Source: Paenibacillus sp. Soil522
Lineage (GTDB): Bacteria; Bacillota; Bacilli; Paenibacillales; Paenibacillaceae
Reading direction: 5' to 3'
Length of the DNA stretch: 64,000 nt
NCBI RefSeq assembly: GCF_001428245.1
Contig: NZ_LMRV01000034.1
Span: 35,474 to 99,473 of the forward strand
Shown here: positions 36,455 to 45,380 of the stretch, in pieces
How the letters are laid out: each line of letters starts with the position of its first letter
Position numbering within the stretch: the stretch's first letter is position 1
Notes under the pieces: generated by a model
Told to the model about the DNA's origin: nothing
Database searches by the model: none
Seen by the model: the letters and a program-made list of their open reading frames with translations, nothing else
Program-made: the position numbers and the translations under genes

Positions 36455-36475
36455 ACGGAAAGCGGGGAACCCGAA

Positions 36476-37435
36476 TTGAACGCAACCATTCAGAAAAAGC
36501 AGCTGAAACGGGCCAGGAAGATTTTCTCTTCCGTCATTCGCTTCGCGCTGCTGGCGGCACTGGCCTATCAACTACTGTATCCGCTTCTTTACATGCTCAG
36601 CATGGCGCTCCGCCGTCCGGAGGAGGCGATGGATCCGAGCGTCATCTGGGTGCCGAAAAATTTTACATTAAGCAATTTCACCGACGCGCTGCGCGTAATG
36701 GACTTCTGGGACGCGCTGCAAAACAGCATGATCATCGGCGTCGGCTGCGGGCTGCTGGATGTATTGTCCTGCGCCTTCGTCGCCTATGGATTCGCGAGAT
36801 TTAAATTCCGGTTTTCGGGACTTTTGTTCACGCTCGTCATCTTGACGCTGGTCGTGCCGGTACAGACCATTATTTTGCCGCTTTACGCGGATATGAAGTA
36901 CTTTGATGCTTTCGGCATCATGAAGCTGACAGCGATGGCGACAGGCGGACCGGAATCCATTAGTCTCGTCGGCAGCTACTGGGCGTTCTACCTGCCGTCG
37001 ATGCTCGGCATGGGTCTGCGCTCCGGATTGTATATTTTTATCTTCCGGCAGTTTTTCAAAGGGATGCCAAACGAGCTGGAGGATGCAGCTTATATGGACG
37101 GCTGCGGCCCGTTCAAAACCTTCTTTACCGTCATGCTTCCAAATGCGAAGAACGCGATCATTACCGTATTTCTATTCTCCTTCGTGTGGCATTGGAACGA
37201 GTTCTACATGTCGAATCTGCTGCTTGGCAATTTGAAGAAAAACTTTGCAATCGCCTTATCCTCGCTGCGCGTTGATCTGCAGTCCGTCGTCAATGTGCAG
37301 ACCATCAGCGATCCGCTTGTCATCGTCACGCGAATTCAGGCAGGCGCTTTGCTCGCCATCCTGCCGCTGTTCATTCTTTATCTGGTCACGCAGCGATACT
37401 TCACGGACAGCATTGAGCATGTTGCGATTAAATAA
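36476..37435 (+). CDS. CUT1 sugar ABC transporter permease (second set, MalG type)
   Basis: A 319-residue permease. It has about six helices and the EAA loop LEDAAYMDGCGPFKTFFTVM (about 199-218). The start is TTG 36476 after AAGCGGGGAA. It is separated from the following binding-protein gene by 137 bases that show no clear terminator. Confidence 0.93.
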   Translation: MNATIQKKQLKRARKIFSSVIRFALLAALAYQLLYPLLYMLSMALRRPEEAMDPSVIWVPKNFTLSNFTDALRVMDFWDALQNSMIIGVGCGLLDVLSCAFVAYGFARFKFRFSGLLFTLVILTLVVPVQTIILPLYADMKYFDAFGIMKLTAMATGGPESISLVGSYWAFYLPSMLGMGLRSGLYIFIFRQFFKGMPNELEDAAYMDGCGPFKTFFTVMLPNAKNAIITVFLFSFVWHWNEFYMSNLLLGNLKKNFAIALSSLRVDLQSVVNVQTISDPLVIVTRIQAGALLAILPLFILYLVTQRYFTDSIEHVAIK

Positions 37436-37572
37436 GGCGAATGAGCCGGATAGAGCTGTTTATGAAGGGAGGCGAGGCCCGGTAGTTGACGTAGAGGCTA
37501 AGAACAATCCGCGTTTAACAAGAATGTTTTGCACGCAAACCAGTTTACTCAAATAAGGGGAGGTTTTTTAAA

Positions 37573-38928
37573 ATGGTCAAAAATATGAAATCACTCGCGC
37601 TGATGTTGGCTGCTATTATGATGATCGTCACGGTAATGGCCGGCTGCTCCGGCAATAATGCTGGCAATGCAAAAACAAATGAAGGCGCCGCGAACAGCGG
37701 CGGCAGCAAGCCGGAAGCAGCGGAAGAGACAAAGGAAGAAGCGGCTAAGCTCGAAAACGGCAATATTACCATTTTATACCACACGTCCAAAGAGCAGTAT
37801 GAACAGAATAAAGCGGCAAACCCGGCTGCTTATGACGCAGTATGGGAAACCGTACCGCAGTTCGAGCAGACTTTCGGCGGTAAAGTAAACGTGATCACGG
37901 TACCGTGGGGCGACCAAAAGTCGACGCTTATTTCGATGGTCAACGCAGGCGATCAAGTTGACGTAGCGCAGGCAAACGATCAAAATTTCCCTGTGTATCC
38001 TTTGAAAAAAATCGTTCAGCCGCTTGATCAATATATGGATATGGCAGATCCTACCTGGAATGCATCGGTTACCAAAGCGTTCACATTCGGCGGCAAGCCT
38101 TATGCGGCAGGCGCAGGCGCGGCTCCGATCGTCATCTACTACAACAAAACGCTGTTTGACAACAATGGCGTGAAATCGCCAGGCGAGCTTTACAGCGAAG
38201 GCAACTGGAACTGGGATACGTTCCGCACGACTGCGCTAGAGCTTACGCAGGATACGGACAGCGACGGCAAAAACGACCAATTCGGCTTTGGCTGGTGGGA
38301 TGCAGGCTATCCGCTGATGGTTGCGTCGAACGGCGCGACATCTCTTTCTTACAATGAGGATGGCTCGATCACTTCGAATTATGAGTCCGACAACATGAAG
38401 GAAGCGATGCAATTCACGCAGGATGCGCTGCTTAAGGATAAATTCATCGACAAAGACAAAGAAGGCGACTACTTCAACGCGGAGTTCAAAAACGGCAAGC
38501 TGGCTATGACGGCAGAGTACGGCTTCGGCGGCTTCACCGTCTTTAAAAGCGATTACGAAATCGATTTTGTACCGGTTCCGACAGGTCCAAAAGGCACGAA
38601 GGATGTTGGTCCGGGCGGAATGTCCGGCTGGTCGATTCCGACGGTATCGAAAAACCCGCAGGGCGCTGCTGTATTCATCAAGATGATGTCCGAGAACGAA
38701 ATGAAGATAGCAACGGAAAATAATGTGAAGCAATTTGGTCAAGAGAAGGTTGATCAAATGAACGAGCTTGGCGGCAAAATCCTATTCACGCCGATCGGCG
38801 TAGAAAAGTACTGGGATGCAAACACGGCTGCTTTGACAGGAATCAAGGACGGCACGCCGGTAGGGACGTTCGCGGCTACTGCCAAAGCGATGCTGGAGGA
38901 AGGCATTAAAATTACGCTGACTCAATAA
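37573..38928 (+). CDS. Sugar-binding lipoprotein of the second importer
   Basis: The 451-residue family 1 solute-binding lipoprotein has the lipobox VMAGC with the cysteine at 25. An Asn/Gly/Ser/Glu-rich linker follows, then the binding fold (ITILYHTSKEQ near 62; EGNWNWDTFRTTALELTQD near 210; GPGGMSGWSIPTVSKNPQ near 338). AGGGGAGG lies 10 bases before the ATG. Unlike the first binding protein of the locus it has no added modules. The substrate is inferred from the GH32 genes behind it to be a fructo-oligosaccharide. Confidence 0.92.
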   Translation: MVKNMKSLALMLAAIMMIVTVMAGCSGNNAGNAKTNEGAANSGGSKPEAAEETKEEAAKLENGNITILYHTSKEQYEQNKAANPAAYDAVWETVPQFEQTFGGKVNVITVPWGDQKSTLISMVNAGDQVDVAQANDQNFPVYPLKKIVQPLDQYMDMADPTWNASVTKAFTFGGKPYAAGAGAAPIVIYYNKTLFDNNGVKSPGELYSEGNWNWDTFRTTALELTQDTDSDGKNDQFGFGWWDAGYPLMVASNGATSLSYNEDGSITSNYESDNMKEAMQFTQDALLKDKFIDKDKEGDYFNAEFKNGKLAMTAEYGFGGFTVFKSDYEIDFVPVPTGPKGTKDVGPGGMSGWSIPTVSKNPQGAAVFIKMMSENEMKIATENNVKQFGQEKVDQMNELGGKILFTPIGVEKYWDANTAALTGIKDGTPVGTFAATAKAMLEEGIKITLTQ

Positions 38929-38945
38929 GTAGAACAGAACTTTAT

Positions 38946-38971
38946 CCGCCGTCATGCACGCATGGCGGCGG
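38946..38971 (+). promoter_or_regulatory. Intercistronic stem-loop between binding protein and first GH32 gene
   Basis: CCGCCGTCATGC pairs with GCATGGCGGCGG in a 12-base stem around two bases, with no T run after it. Such stem-loops behind binding-protein genes often stabilise the upstream mRNA and raise binding-protein output relative to downstream genes. Confidence 0.55.
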
Positions 38972-39010
38972 GTATAGTTATAAGCGCTCAGACAGGAGGA
39001 GAATGATATT

Positions 39011-40594
39011 TTGACAAAAATGCCGAAGGCGCTTATGGTTGCCGCGATTAGCTTGGCCGCTGCTGCCATGTTTAGCTCCTGCAGCGGCGAAGATACGAGA
39101 AATCCTGGCGTGACGGAAGCACCCGGCAGGGCGGCTGCTGCGGAGCCTGCCGAAGCGGCAGCGCCGGCAGCTGAGGCAAAGCAAGCGGAGGACCGGTTGT
39201 TCTGGAAGCCGCCCGAGGGCTGGGTCGGCGATGTGATGCCGTTTAACGATAACGGTCAAATCCATTTATTTTATTTGCAGGACTGGCGTGACGGCGCGCC
39301 GGGCTTTCATCCGTGGCATCTTGCTTCGACAGCTAATTTGACGGACTATTCGTACGCCGGGGAGTCGATCCCGTTCGGGGAAGAGCATGAGCAGGACCTC
39401 GCGCTTGGCACGGGCAGCGTCATTAAGGCTGGCGATACGTACCATGCTTATTATACCGGCCACAATTGGAAATTCCCGCAGGAGGGCAAGCCGAAGGAAG
39501 CCGTTATGCATGCGGTCAGCAAAGATTTGAAAACGTGGACGAAGGCGGAAGAGGATACCTTTTATGCGCCAGCAGGCTATGAAAAAGACGATTTCAGAGA
39601 TCCATATGTCCTGTTTAATGAGGAGCAGGGCGAATATTGGATGCTGGTTAGCGCCAGGAAGGAAGGCACGGGCGGCGTCATCGCGGTACTCGCTTCAAAG
39701 GACCTCAGCAAGTGGGAGGTTCGCGAGCCGCTCTCGGTCGAGGCATCGTCCTCGTTCTTCATGCTGGAATGTCCGGACGTTTTCCGGATGAATGGCAAGT
39801 GGGTTCTCGTCTTCTCCGAATTCAGCGACAAAAAGGCAACGCATTATCGCGTAAGCGATACGCTTAACGGTCCTTGGGAGAAGCTGGATAAGGATGTGTT
39901 TGACGGCAGAGCGTTTTATGCGGGAAAAACCGGCAGCCTTGGTGAGCGGCGGTTCCTGTTTGGCTGGGTGCCTACGCGCCAGCTGGAGAAGGATTATATG
40001 AAATGGGACTGGGCCGGCAATATGGTCGCGCACGAGATGACACTCGGCAAGGATGGCCGGTTAGGCGTAAAGGTGCCGGATGAGGTGGACCGCTTATTGT
40101 CGAAGAAGGCGGAGCTTGGAGCGGCTCGCCAGCTTGGCAGCGTGACCGGAAATGGCGACGAGACGGTGCTTGACGGAGAGGCAGGCGTAGGAGGCATTAT
40201 TTTTGGCCAAATGCCGCAAATGGCGAAGATTACCGGAACGGTTCGGTTCGATAAGAAGGTCTCTTACAGCGGCCTTGTGGCTGGCGTAGGCGAGGAGCCG
40301 GAGAAGGCATACGGGATTCAGATCGAGCCTGCCAAGGATCGGATCCGCTATGACGTGGCGAACGGCGAAACGCTTCCCTCCATCGAGCCGGATGTTCAGG
40401 TGCCGATTGACTTTGAGCCGGGCGTTGATTACAAGTTCACCATCGTGATCGAAAACGACGTGGCCGTCTTTTATATCGGTGATTCCGCGCTTACGACTAG
40501 AATTTACAAAATGCCGGAGCAGGCCTGGGGCTGGTATTCAAGAGGCGGTAAAACAACGCTTTCGAAGCTTGAGCTCTTCGTTCCGGCGCCTTAA
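39011..40594 (+). CDS. Secreted GH32-like fructosidase, lipoprotein
   Basis: A 527-residue lipoprotein: lipobox MFSSC with cysteine 24, an Ala/Glu/Pro-rich linker to about residue 60, then a five-bladed GH32-type propeller. In place of the usual WMNDPNG nucleophile motif it has WVGDVMPF with Asp74. DFRDPYVLF (transition-state Asp) is near 195 and the acid/base-type MLECPDVF near 252. A C-terminal beta-sandwich (about 390-527) completes the fold. The divergent first motif belongs to a GH32 subgroup seen with DUF4975-type proteins. It would act outside the cell on fructan or fructosides. TTG 39011 follows AGGAGGAG; ATG 39020 is an alternative. Confidence 0.82.
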   Translation: MTKMPKALMVAAISLAAAAMFSSCSGEDTRNPGVTEAPGRAAAAEPAEAAAPAAEAKQAEDRLFWKPPEGWVGDVMPFNDNGQIHLFYLQDWRDGAPGFHPWHLASTANLTDYSYAGESIPFGEEHEQDLALGTGSVIKAGDTYHAYYTGHNWKFPQEGKPKEAVMHAVSKDLKTWTKAEEDTFYAPAGYEKDDFRDPYVLFNEEQGEYWMLVSARKEGTGGVIAVLASKDLSKWEVREPLSVEASSSFFMLECPDVFRMNGKWVLVFSEFSDKKATHYRVSDTLNGPWEKLDKDVFDGRAFYAGKTGSLGERRFLFGWVPTRQLEKDYMKWDWAGNMVAHEMTLGKDGRLGVKVPDEVDRLLSKKAELGAARQLGSVTGNGDETVLDGEAGVGGIIFGQMPQMAKITGTVRFDKKVSYSGLVAGVGEEPEKAYGIQIEPAKDRIRYDVANGETLPSIEPDVQVPIDFEPGVDYKFTIVIENDVAVFYIGDSALTTRIYKMPEQAWGWYSRGGKTTLSKLELFVPAP

Positions 40595-40619
40595 GTAAAC
40601 GTTACATGGGGGGATCAGC

Positions 40620-42077
40620 GTGACCGAATTATTCAAGGAGCCGTTCCGGCCGCAGTACCATCTAACGCCGCCGCATGGACCGATGAGCGATCCGAACGGC
40701 ATGGTGTTTTTCGAGGGTGTGTACTACCAGTTTTATCAGTTTACGGGAAGATGGGGGCATGCGGTCAGCCGTGATCTCGTTCATTGGGAGCATTTGCCGC
40801 TGGCACTTGATGCCGATGAGCTTGGCGATATATGGTCGGGCTGCTGCGTCGTGGATAAGCAGGATTCGAGCAGCTTGTTCGGCGGCGCAGCGGGGCTGGT
40901 CGCCATATTTACCCATTATAAGGAAGGCTTGCAATCGCAAAGCATCGCTTACAGCCGGGACAATGGAAGCAGCTGGACCAAATATGCCGGCAATCCCGTT
41001 ATCCCTAATCCGGGTGTTCGCGACTTTCGTGACCCGAAGGTGCTGTGGCATGAGCCGAGCGGCAAATGGGTGATGGTCGTCTCCGTTGACAAAAGGGTTC
41101 ATTTCTACTCGTCCGGCAATTTGACGGAGTGGCGCTTCGAGAGCGAATTTGGCGAGGGTCAAGGCTCTCAAGCCGCCGTATGGGAGTGCCCCGATCTGTT
41201 CCAGCTTCCGGTAGATGGCGATTCCGGGCACCGGAAATGGGTGCTGCACGTCAGCATTGGCGATAACGAGGAAACGGACGGCTCAACCGCGCAATATTTT
41301 ATCGGCGAGTTTGATGGACGCCGCTTCGTAAACGATGATGCGTCTGGCGGGCATATCCGGTGGACCGATTACGGCCAAGATTTTTATGCGGCGGTCACCT
41401 ACTCCGATATTCCGCAGGAGGACGGCCGTACCATTTGGCTCGGCTGGACGTCCAATTGGAAATATCCGTTCGCGGGACCGACAGAGCCGTGGAAGGGCGG
41501 CATGTCGATCCCCCGCGCGCTTGATCTGAGAACCGCAGCTGACGGCGCGATCAAAATTTGCCAGCAGCCGATCGATGAGCTTGAACAGTTGAGAACGGAA
41601 GCGCTGCGGCTAACTTTCGTAGAGGCGGCGGATCAAGCCGTGAAGCTGGATTTTCAAGGCACCTCTTATGAGCTGATCGCGACTATCGAGTGGGAGGATG
41701 CCGATATGATCGGCCTACGCGTACTTTGCTCGGATACAGGGTCCGAGGCGACGGTTATCGGCTACGAACCGGCGAATCAGACGGTATTCGTGGATCGGAT
41801 GCAAGCCGGAAAGAGCGATTTCATTAATCGCGGGGGCGAACCGTTTCATTTTGGCAAGCGGTTTGCCGCGCCTCATCAGACAGCTCATAACCGCATTAAG
41901 CTGCATGCTTTTGTCGATGAGTCAGTGGTTGAGCTGTTTGTTGATGACGGAGAAACGGTATTTACGACGCTCTTGTATCCGTCGCCCGGCAGTCATGGAC
42001 TTGAGTTATTCGCGAGCGGCGGGACTGCCTTGTTCCGAACGGTTGACGTCTATAAGCTGCAGTCCATTTGGAAATAG
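40620..42077 (+). CDS. GH32 fructosidase, intracellular
   Basis: The 485-residue enzyme has no signal peptide. GH32 motifs: MSDPNG with nucleophile Asp24, DFRDPKVLW near 140, and WECPDLFQL with acid/base Glu near 190, followed by the C-terminal sandwich (from about 345). Length and motifs match cytosolic exo-acting levanase, inulinase or sucrose hydrolases; specificity cannot be read from sequence. GTG 40620 follows GGGGGGATC. It lies 25 bases after the lipoprotein enzyme gene and 21 to 30 bases before the third GH32 gene. Confidence 0.9.
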   Translation: MTELFKEPFRPQYHLTPPHGPMSDPNGMVFFEGVYYQFYQFTGRWGHAVSRDLVHWEHLPLALDADELGDIWSGCCVVDKQDSSSLFGGAAGLVAIFTHYKEGLQSQSIAYSRDNGSSWTKYAGNPVIPNPGVRDFRDPKVLWHEPSGKWVMVVSVDKRVHFYSSGNLTEWRFESEFGEGQGSQAAVWECPDLFQLPVDGDSGHRKWVLHVSIGDNEETDGSTAQYFIGEFDGRRFVNDDASGGHIRWTDYGQDFYAAVTYSDIPQEDGRTIWLGWTSNWKYPFAGPTEPWKGGMSIPRALDLRTAADGAIKICQQPIDELEQLRTEALRLTFVEAADQAVKLDFQGTSYELIATIEWEDADMIGLRVLCSDTGSEATVIGYEPANQTVFVDRMQAGKSDFINRGGEPFHFGKRFAAPHQTAHNRIKLHAFVDESVVELFVDDGETVFTTLLYPSPGSHGLELFASGGTALFRTVDVYKLQSIWK

Positions 42078-42107
42078 AAAAATAGCCAGTAAGGATAGGT
42101 GATTGAG

Positions 42108-43601
42108 TTGGAAAATACGACAAGCAAGCATAGCAAGCATCAAGCTTTCATCGCGCAAGCCGAAGAAGCGCTGAAAGAAAACAGCAGCGCCATGGATACG
42201 ACGTTCCGGCTTCATTATCATATGATGCCGCCGGCGGGCTGGATGAACGACCCGAACGGGATGATTTATTTTAACGGATATTATCATTTGTTTTATCAGC
42301 ATGATCCCTATCAGGCAAAGCAGGGACCCATGCACTGGGGGCATGCCCGGAGTAAGGATCTTGTGCACTGGGAGCATCTGCCGGTTGCGCTTGCGCCATC
42401 TGAAGATTACGACAAGGGCGGGAATGGCGGTCAAGGCTGCTGGTCAGGCAGCGCCGCTCTGCATAACGGGACGTTAACCCTGATATATACGGGGCATGTC
42501 GACGGTAAAACGCCGGAGGAGGTTCAATGTCTGGCGACAAGCGCGGACGGCGTGACGTTCCATAAGCACGAAGCCAATCCGGTTATCGGTGACTCGCCGG
42601 ACCCCGTGTGCTTTGGCTTCCGCGATCCGAAGGTATGGAAGCACGGAGACAAGTGGCATATGGTGGTCGGTTATGGCAAAGACGGACTTGGCAAAGCCAT
42701 TATTTATACGTCGAACGATTTGCTGAGCTGGGAATATCAAGGTGCCGCAGTGGAAAGCGATGGAACGATGGGCGATATGTGGGAATGTCCGGACCTGTTT
42801 CCGCTCGGAGGAGATGACCGGCATGTGCTGCTCATTTCCCCCATGAACATTGCGCCGGTCAAAAACTTGTATTTGTCGGGAACTTTCGATTATGAAAGCT
42901 GCCGCTTTGTGAAGCAGCAAGCTGAGCAAATCGACTACGGCTTCGATTTCTATGCGCCGCAAACGCTGATTGACGACCTTGGCAGAAGAATTATGATCGC
43001 ATGGATGAACATATGGGGAGCTGCAATGCCGGAGCAGGCGCATGGCTGGCTCGGGGCGATGACGCTGCCGCGCGAGCTGAAGCTGGCAGCGGACGGGACG
43101 CTGCGAAGCCATCCGGTGCCGGAGCTATCCGTACTGCGCGGACAGCATATTTCCGCTGCCGATATCGCTCTGGCGGACGGCGGTCTTACGGCTATAGATA
43201 ACGTTCAGGGTGATTCGCTCGAACTCGATATCGTGTTTGATTTGTCTAAATCGAGTGCATCGGAGCTTGGACTTCGTGTTCGATGCTCCGGGGACGGCTC
43301 TTCGTACACGGAGATCCGTTACGCGATCGCTGAGCAAAGACTCTATATGGATCGCAATTTAGGCGGAGCGGGCGATGGCGGAGTAAGCGAAGCGCCGCTG
43401 GGGCAGCTGGAGGACGGACGATTGCGGCTGAGGCTGTTTATCGATCGCTCCTCGCTTGAATTATTTGCAGGTGACGGGCGCATCGCGATCACGAATCGGG
43501 TTTATCCGGATCCGGCTAACGTCGGCATCGGCTTCTTCGCCCGCCAAGGAACGGCGGTTATCGAAACGCTGGACGCATGGGAGTTGAGTTCGATTTGGTA
43601 A
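42108..43601 (+). CDS. GH32 sucrose-6-phosphate hydrolase/fructosidase-type enzyme, intracellular
   Basis: A GH32 enzyme of about 497 residues with a canonical WMNDPNGM motif (nucleophile Asp about 48), GFRDPKVW near 175, and WECPDLFPL with acid/base Glu near 225. It lacks a signal peptide and is closest in look to SacA/ScrB/levanase-type cytosolic enzymes. The start is TTG 42108 (AGG eight bases before) or GTG 42099. The stop TAA shares a base with the ATG of the fructokinase gene, so the two are translationally coupled. Confidence 0.9.
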   Translation: MENTTSKHSKHQAFIAQAEEALKENSSAMDTTFRLHYHMMPPAGWMNDPNGMIYFNGYYHLFYQHDPYQAKQGPMHWGHARSKDLVHWEHLPVALAPSEDYDKGGNGGQGCWSGSAALHNGTLTLIYTGHVDGKTPEEVQCLATSADGVTFHKHEANPVIGDSPDPVCFGFRDPKVWKHGDKWHMVVGYGKDGLGKAIIYTSNDLLSWEYQGAAVESDGTMGDMWECPDLFPLGGDDRHVLLISPMNIAPVKNLYLSGTFDYESCRFVKQQAEQIDYGFDFYAPQTLIDDLGRRIMIAWMNIWGAAMPEQAHGWLGAMTLPRELKLAADGTLRSHPVPELSVLRGQHISAADIALADGGLTAIDNVQGDSLELDIVFDLSKSSASELGLRVRCSGDGSSYTEIRYAIAEQRLYMDRNLGGAGDGGVSEAPLGQLEDGRLRLRLFIDRSSLELFAGDGRIAITNRVYPDPANVGIGFFARQGTAVIETLDAWELSSIW

Positions 43602-44602
43602 TGGATGCGAATATTACCTACGGATTAGACGTTGTCGCGCTGGGCGAGCTGCTGATCGATTTCACGCCGAATGGCGTTTCAGAGCATGGGCAGCTGCTGT
43701 TTGAGCGCAATCCGGGCGGCGCGCCCGCGAATGTGCTGGCTGCTTTAGCCAAGCTTGGCTGCAGCACCGCCTTTATCGGAGCGGTAGGGGATGACGCTTT
43801 CGGTTATTATTTGAGCGACGTGCTTGCGCTAAGCGGTATTCAAACGGAGGGGCTGTTGTTTTCGCCAGAGGCTGGCACGACGCTTGCTTTCGTCCATCTG
43901 GATGACAGCGGCGATCGATCCTTCTCGTTCTACCGGCAGCCGGGCGCCGACCAGATGCTGCGTGCGGAGGATGTTAACCGAGGGCAGATCGATACGGCGA
44001 AAATATTCCATTACGGCTCCATCTCCATGACGCACGAGCCTTCGCGGACAGCGACGCTTAGTACAGCCGCCTATGCGAGAAGCAAGGGGCTGCTCATCTC
44101 CTTTGATCCTAATTTGCGCTTATCGCTGTGGGACAATGAGGCACTCGCGAAGGAGCGTATTTTTGAAGGGCTGCAGTATGCGGATGTGGTGAAGCTGTCG
44201 GAGGAGGAGCTGCTTTTTTTAACCGGAACGAGCGAGCTTGAGAAGGGCACGAAGCAGCTATCGGAGCAATTTCCGACGCTTTCCATGCTGCTCGTGACGC
44301 TGGGGGCGAACGGCAGCTATTGCCGTGCAGGCGAAGTCACCGCTGCTCATGCCGGCTATAGCGTCGAGATCAAGGATACAACAGGCGCGGGGGATGCCTT
44401 CTTGGCCGGTATCCTTTACGGGCTTCTTACGAGACTGGCGGCCTCACAAAGGGAGTGGACGCAGGAGCAGCTGGGTACGATACTTGCATTCGCGAATGCG
44501 ATGGGAGCTTTGGCGGCGACCGGCAAGGGCGCGATTCCATCGATGCCGTCGCGAGAGGCGGTTACTGCGCTCGCCGGAGCGTCGGTCATTAGCTTGGCGT
44601 AG
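43601..44602 (+). CDS. Fructokinase-like PfkB-family sugar kinase
   Basis: This kinase of about 333 residues has the two ribokinase signatures: GGAPANVLAALAKLG near 40 and DTTGAGDAFLAGILYGL near 255, with the catalytic Asp in GAGD. It closely resembles bacterial fructokinases, which phosphorylate fructose released by the GH32 enzymes encoded just upstream. ATG 43601 overlaps the GH32 stop (TAATG); the ATG at 43577 lies inside the GH32 gene and is less likely. It is the last gene of the 18-kb locus and converges on the DUF4956 gene. Confidence 0.93.
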   Translation: MDANITYGLDVVALGELLIDFTPNGVSEHGQLLFERNPGGAPANVLAALAKLGCSTAFIGAVGDDAFGYYLSDVLALSGIQTEGLLFSPEAGTTLAFVHLDDSGDRSFSFYRQPGADQMLRAEDVNRGQIDTAKIFHYGSISMTHEPSRTATLSTAAYARSKGLLISFDPNLRLSLWDNEALAKERIFEGLQYADVVKLSEEELLFLTGTSELEKGTKQLSEQFPTLSMLLVTLGANGSYCRAGEVTAAHAGYSVEIKDTTGAGDAFLAGILYGLLTRLAASQREWTQEQLGTILAFANAMGALAATGKGAIPSMPSREAVTALAGASVISLA

Positions 44603-44662
44603 CTTTCGATAATCAGGAGAGACCGCATGCGCCTTCGCTTTCATTTGAGCACCTCCCGAATT

Positions 44663-45379
44663 TTACGAGACATAATCCCCGCTGTAGCTGATGAGCACCG
44701 CATTGCGAACGCCTGCCAGCTCCGTCATTTGGTTAACGAAACGGCCGGTTTCATCGCGCAGACGAATTTCTAGCGTCATTTCGATATTGCCTTGCGTCAC
44801 CGTTTTTTGCTTCACATTGTAACGCTTCACTAAAGTACCGACTTGCTTGTGAACCAGCTGCTCCGTTGCATCGCTGTCGCAGTTAACGACGAGCAGGTAT
44901 GGCGTTTCAACGGAACCGCCTTTGACGAAGAAGAAGAGAATAAGGCCGACGATGACAGAACCGATTACCGCAAGCAGGAAGAAGCCCGCGCCCGTTACGA
45001 TGCCTGCAACCGCAGCCCAGAAGAGGAAGATCAGATCGGTTGGATCCTTAATCGGCGTTCTAAAACGTACGATGGACAGCGCGCCGACCATACCGAGCGA
45101 CAGCACGAGATTGGAGTTAATGGCAATAATGACGACAGCCGTAATCATCGTCATGCCGATAAGTGAAACGTTAAAGCTTTTCGAGTAAAGCACACCGCTA
45201 AATATCTGTTTGTAAAGCAAGAAAATGAACAAGCCGAGCAGAAAAGCGACACCAAGCGTAATTAAAATCTTTGATAGGCTGATGTCAGAAGCAAAGTTCT
45301 CCAGCACTGATTTTTTTAATATATCGGTAAAATTTGTCGTAGCGTCCGTCGTTGCGGCAGCGGTTACAGTCGTTTCCAT
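44663..45379 (-). CDS. DUF4956 membrane protein
   Basis: A 238-residue protein with four membrane helices (about 35-60, 70-95, 100-120, 125-150) and a soluble C-terminal alpha/beta domain (about 165-238). The conserved GMVGALSIVRFRTPIKDPTDLIFLF block (in pieces, about 112-136) identifies the family. DUF4956 genes typically accompany VTC-domain and CotH genes in Firmicutes. GGGAGG lies 7 bases before the ATG. It directly follows the VTC gene on the minus strand, one base apart. Confidence 0.92.
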   Translation of the reverse strand: METTVTAAATTDATTNFTDILKKSVLENFASDISLSKILITLGVAFLLGLFIFLLYKQIFSGVLYSKSFNVSLIGMTMITAVVIIAINSNLVLSLGMVGALSIVRFRTPIKDPTDLIFLFWAAVAGIVTGAGFFLLAVIGSVIVGLILFFFVKGGSVETPYLLVVNCDSDATEQLVHKQVGTLVKRYNVKQKTVTQGNIEMTLEIRLRDETGRFVNQMTELAGVRNAVLISYSGDYVS

Positions 45380-45380
45380 T

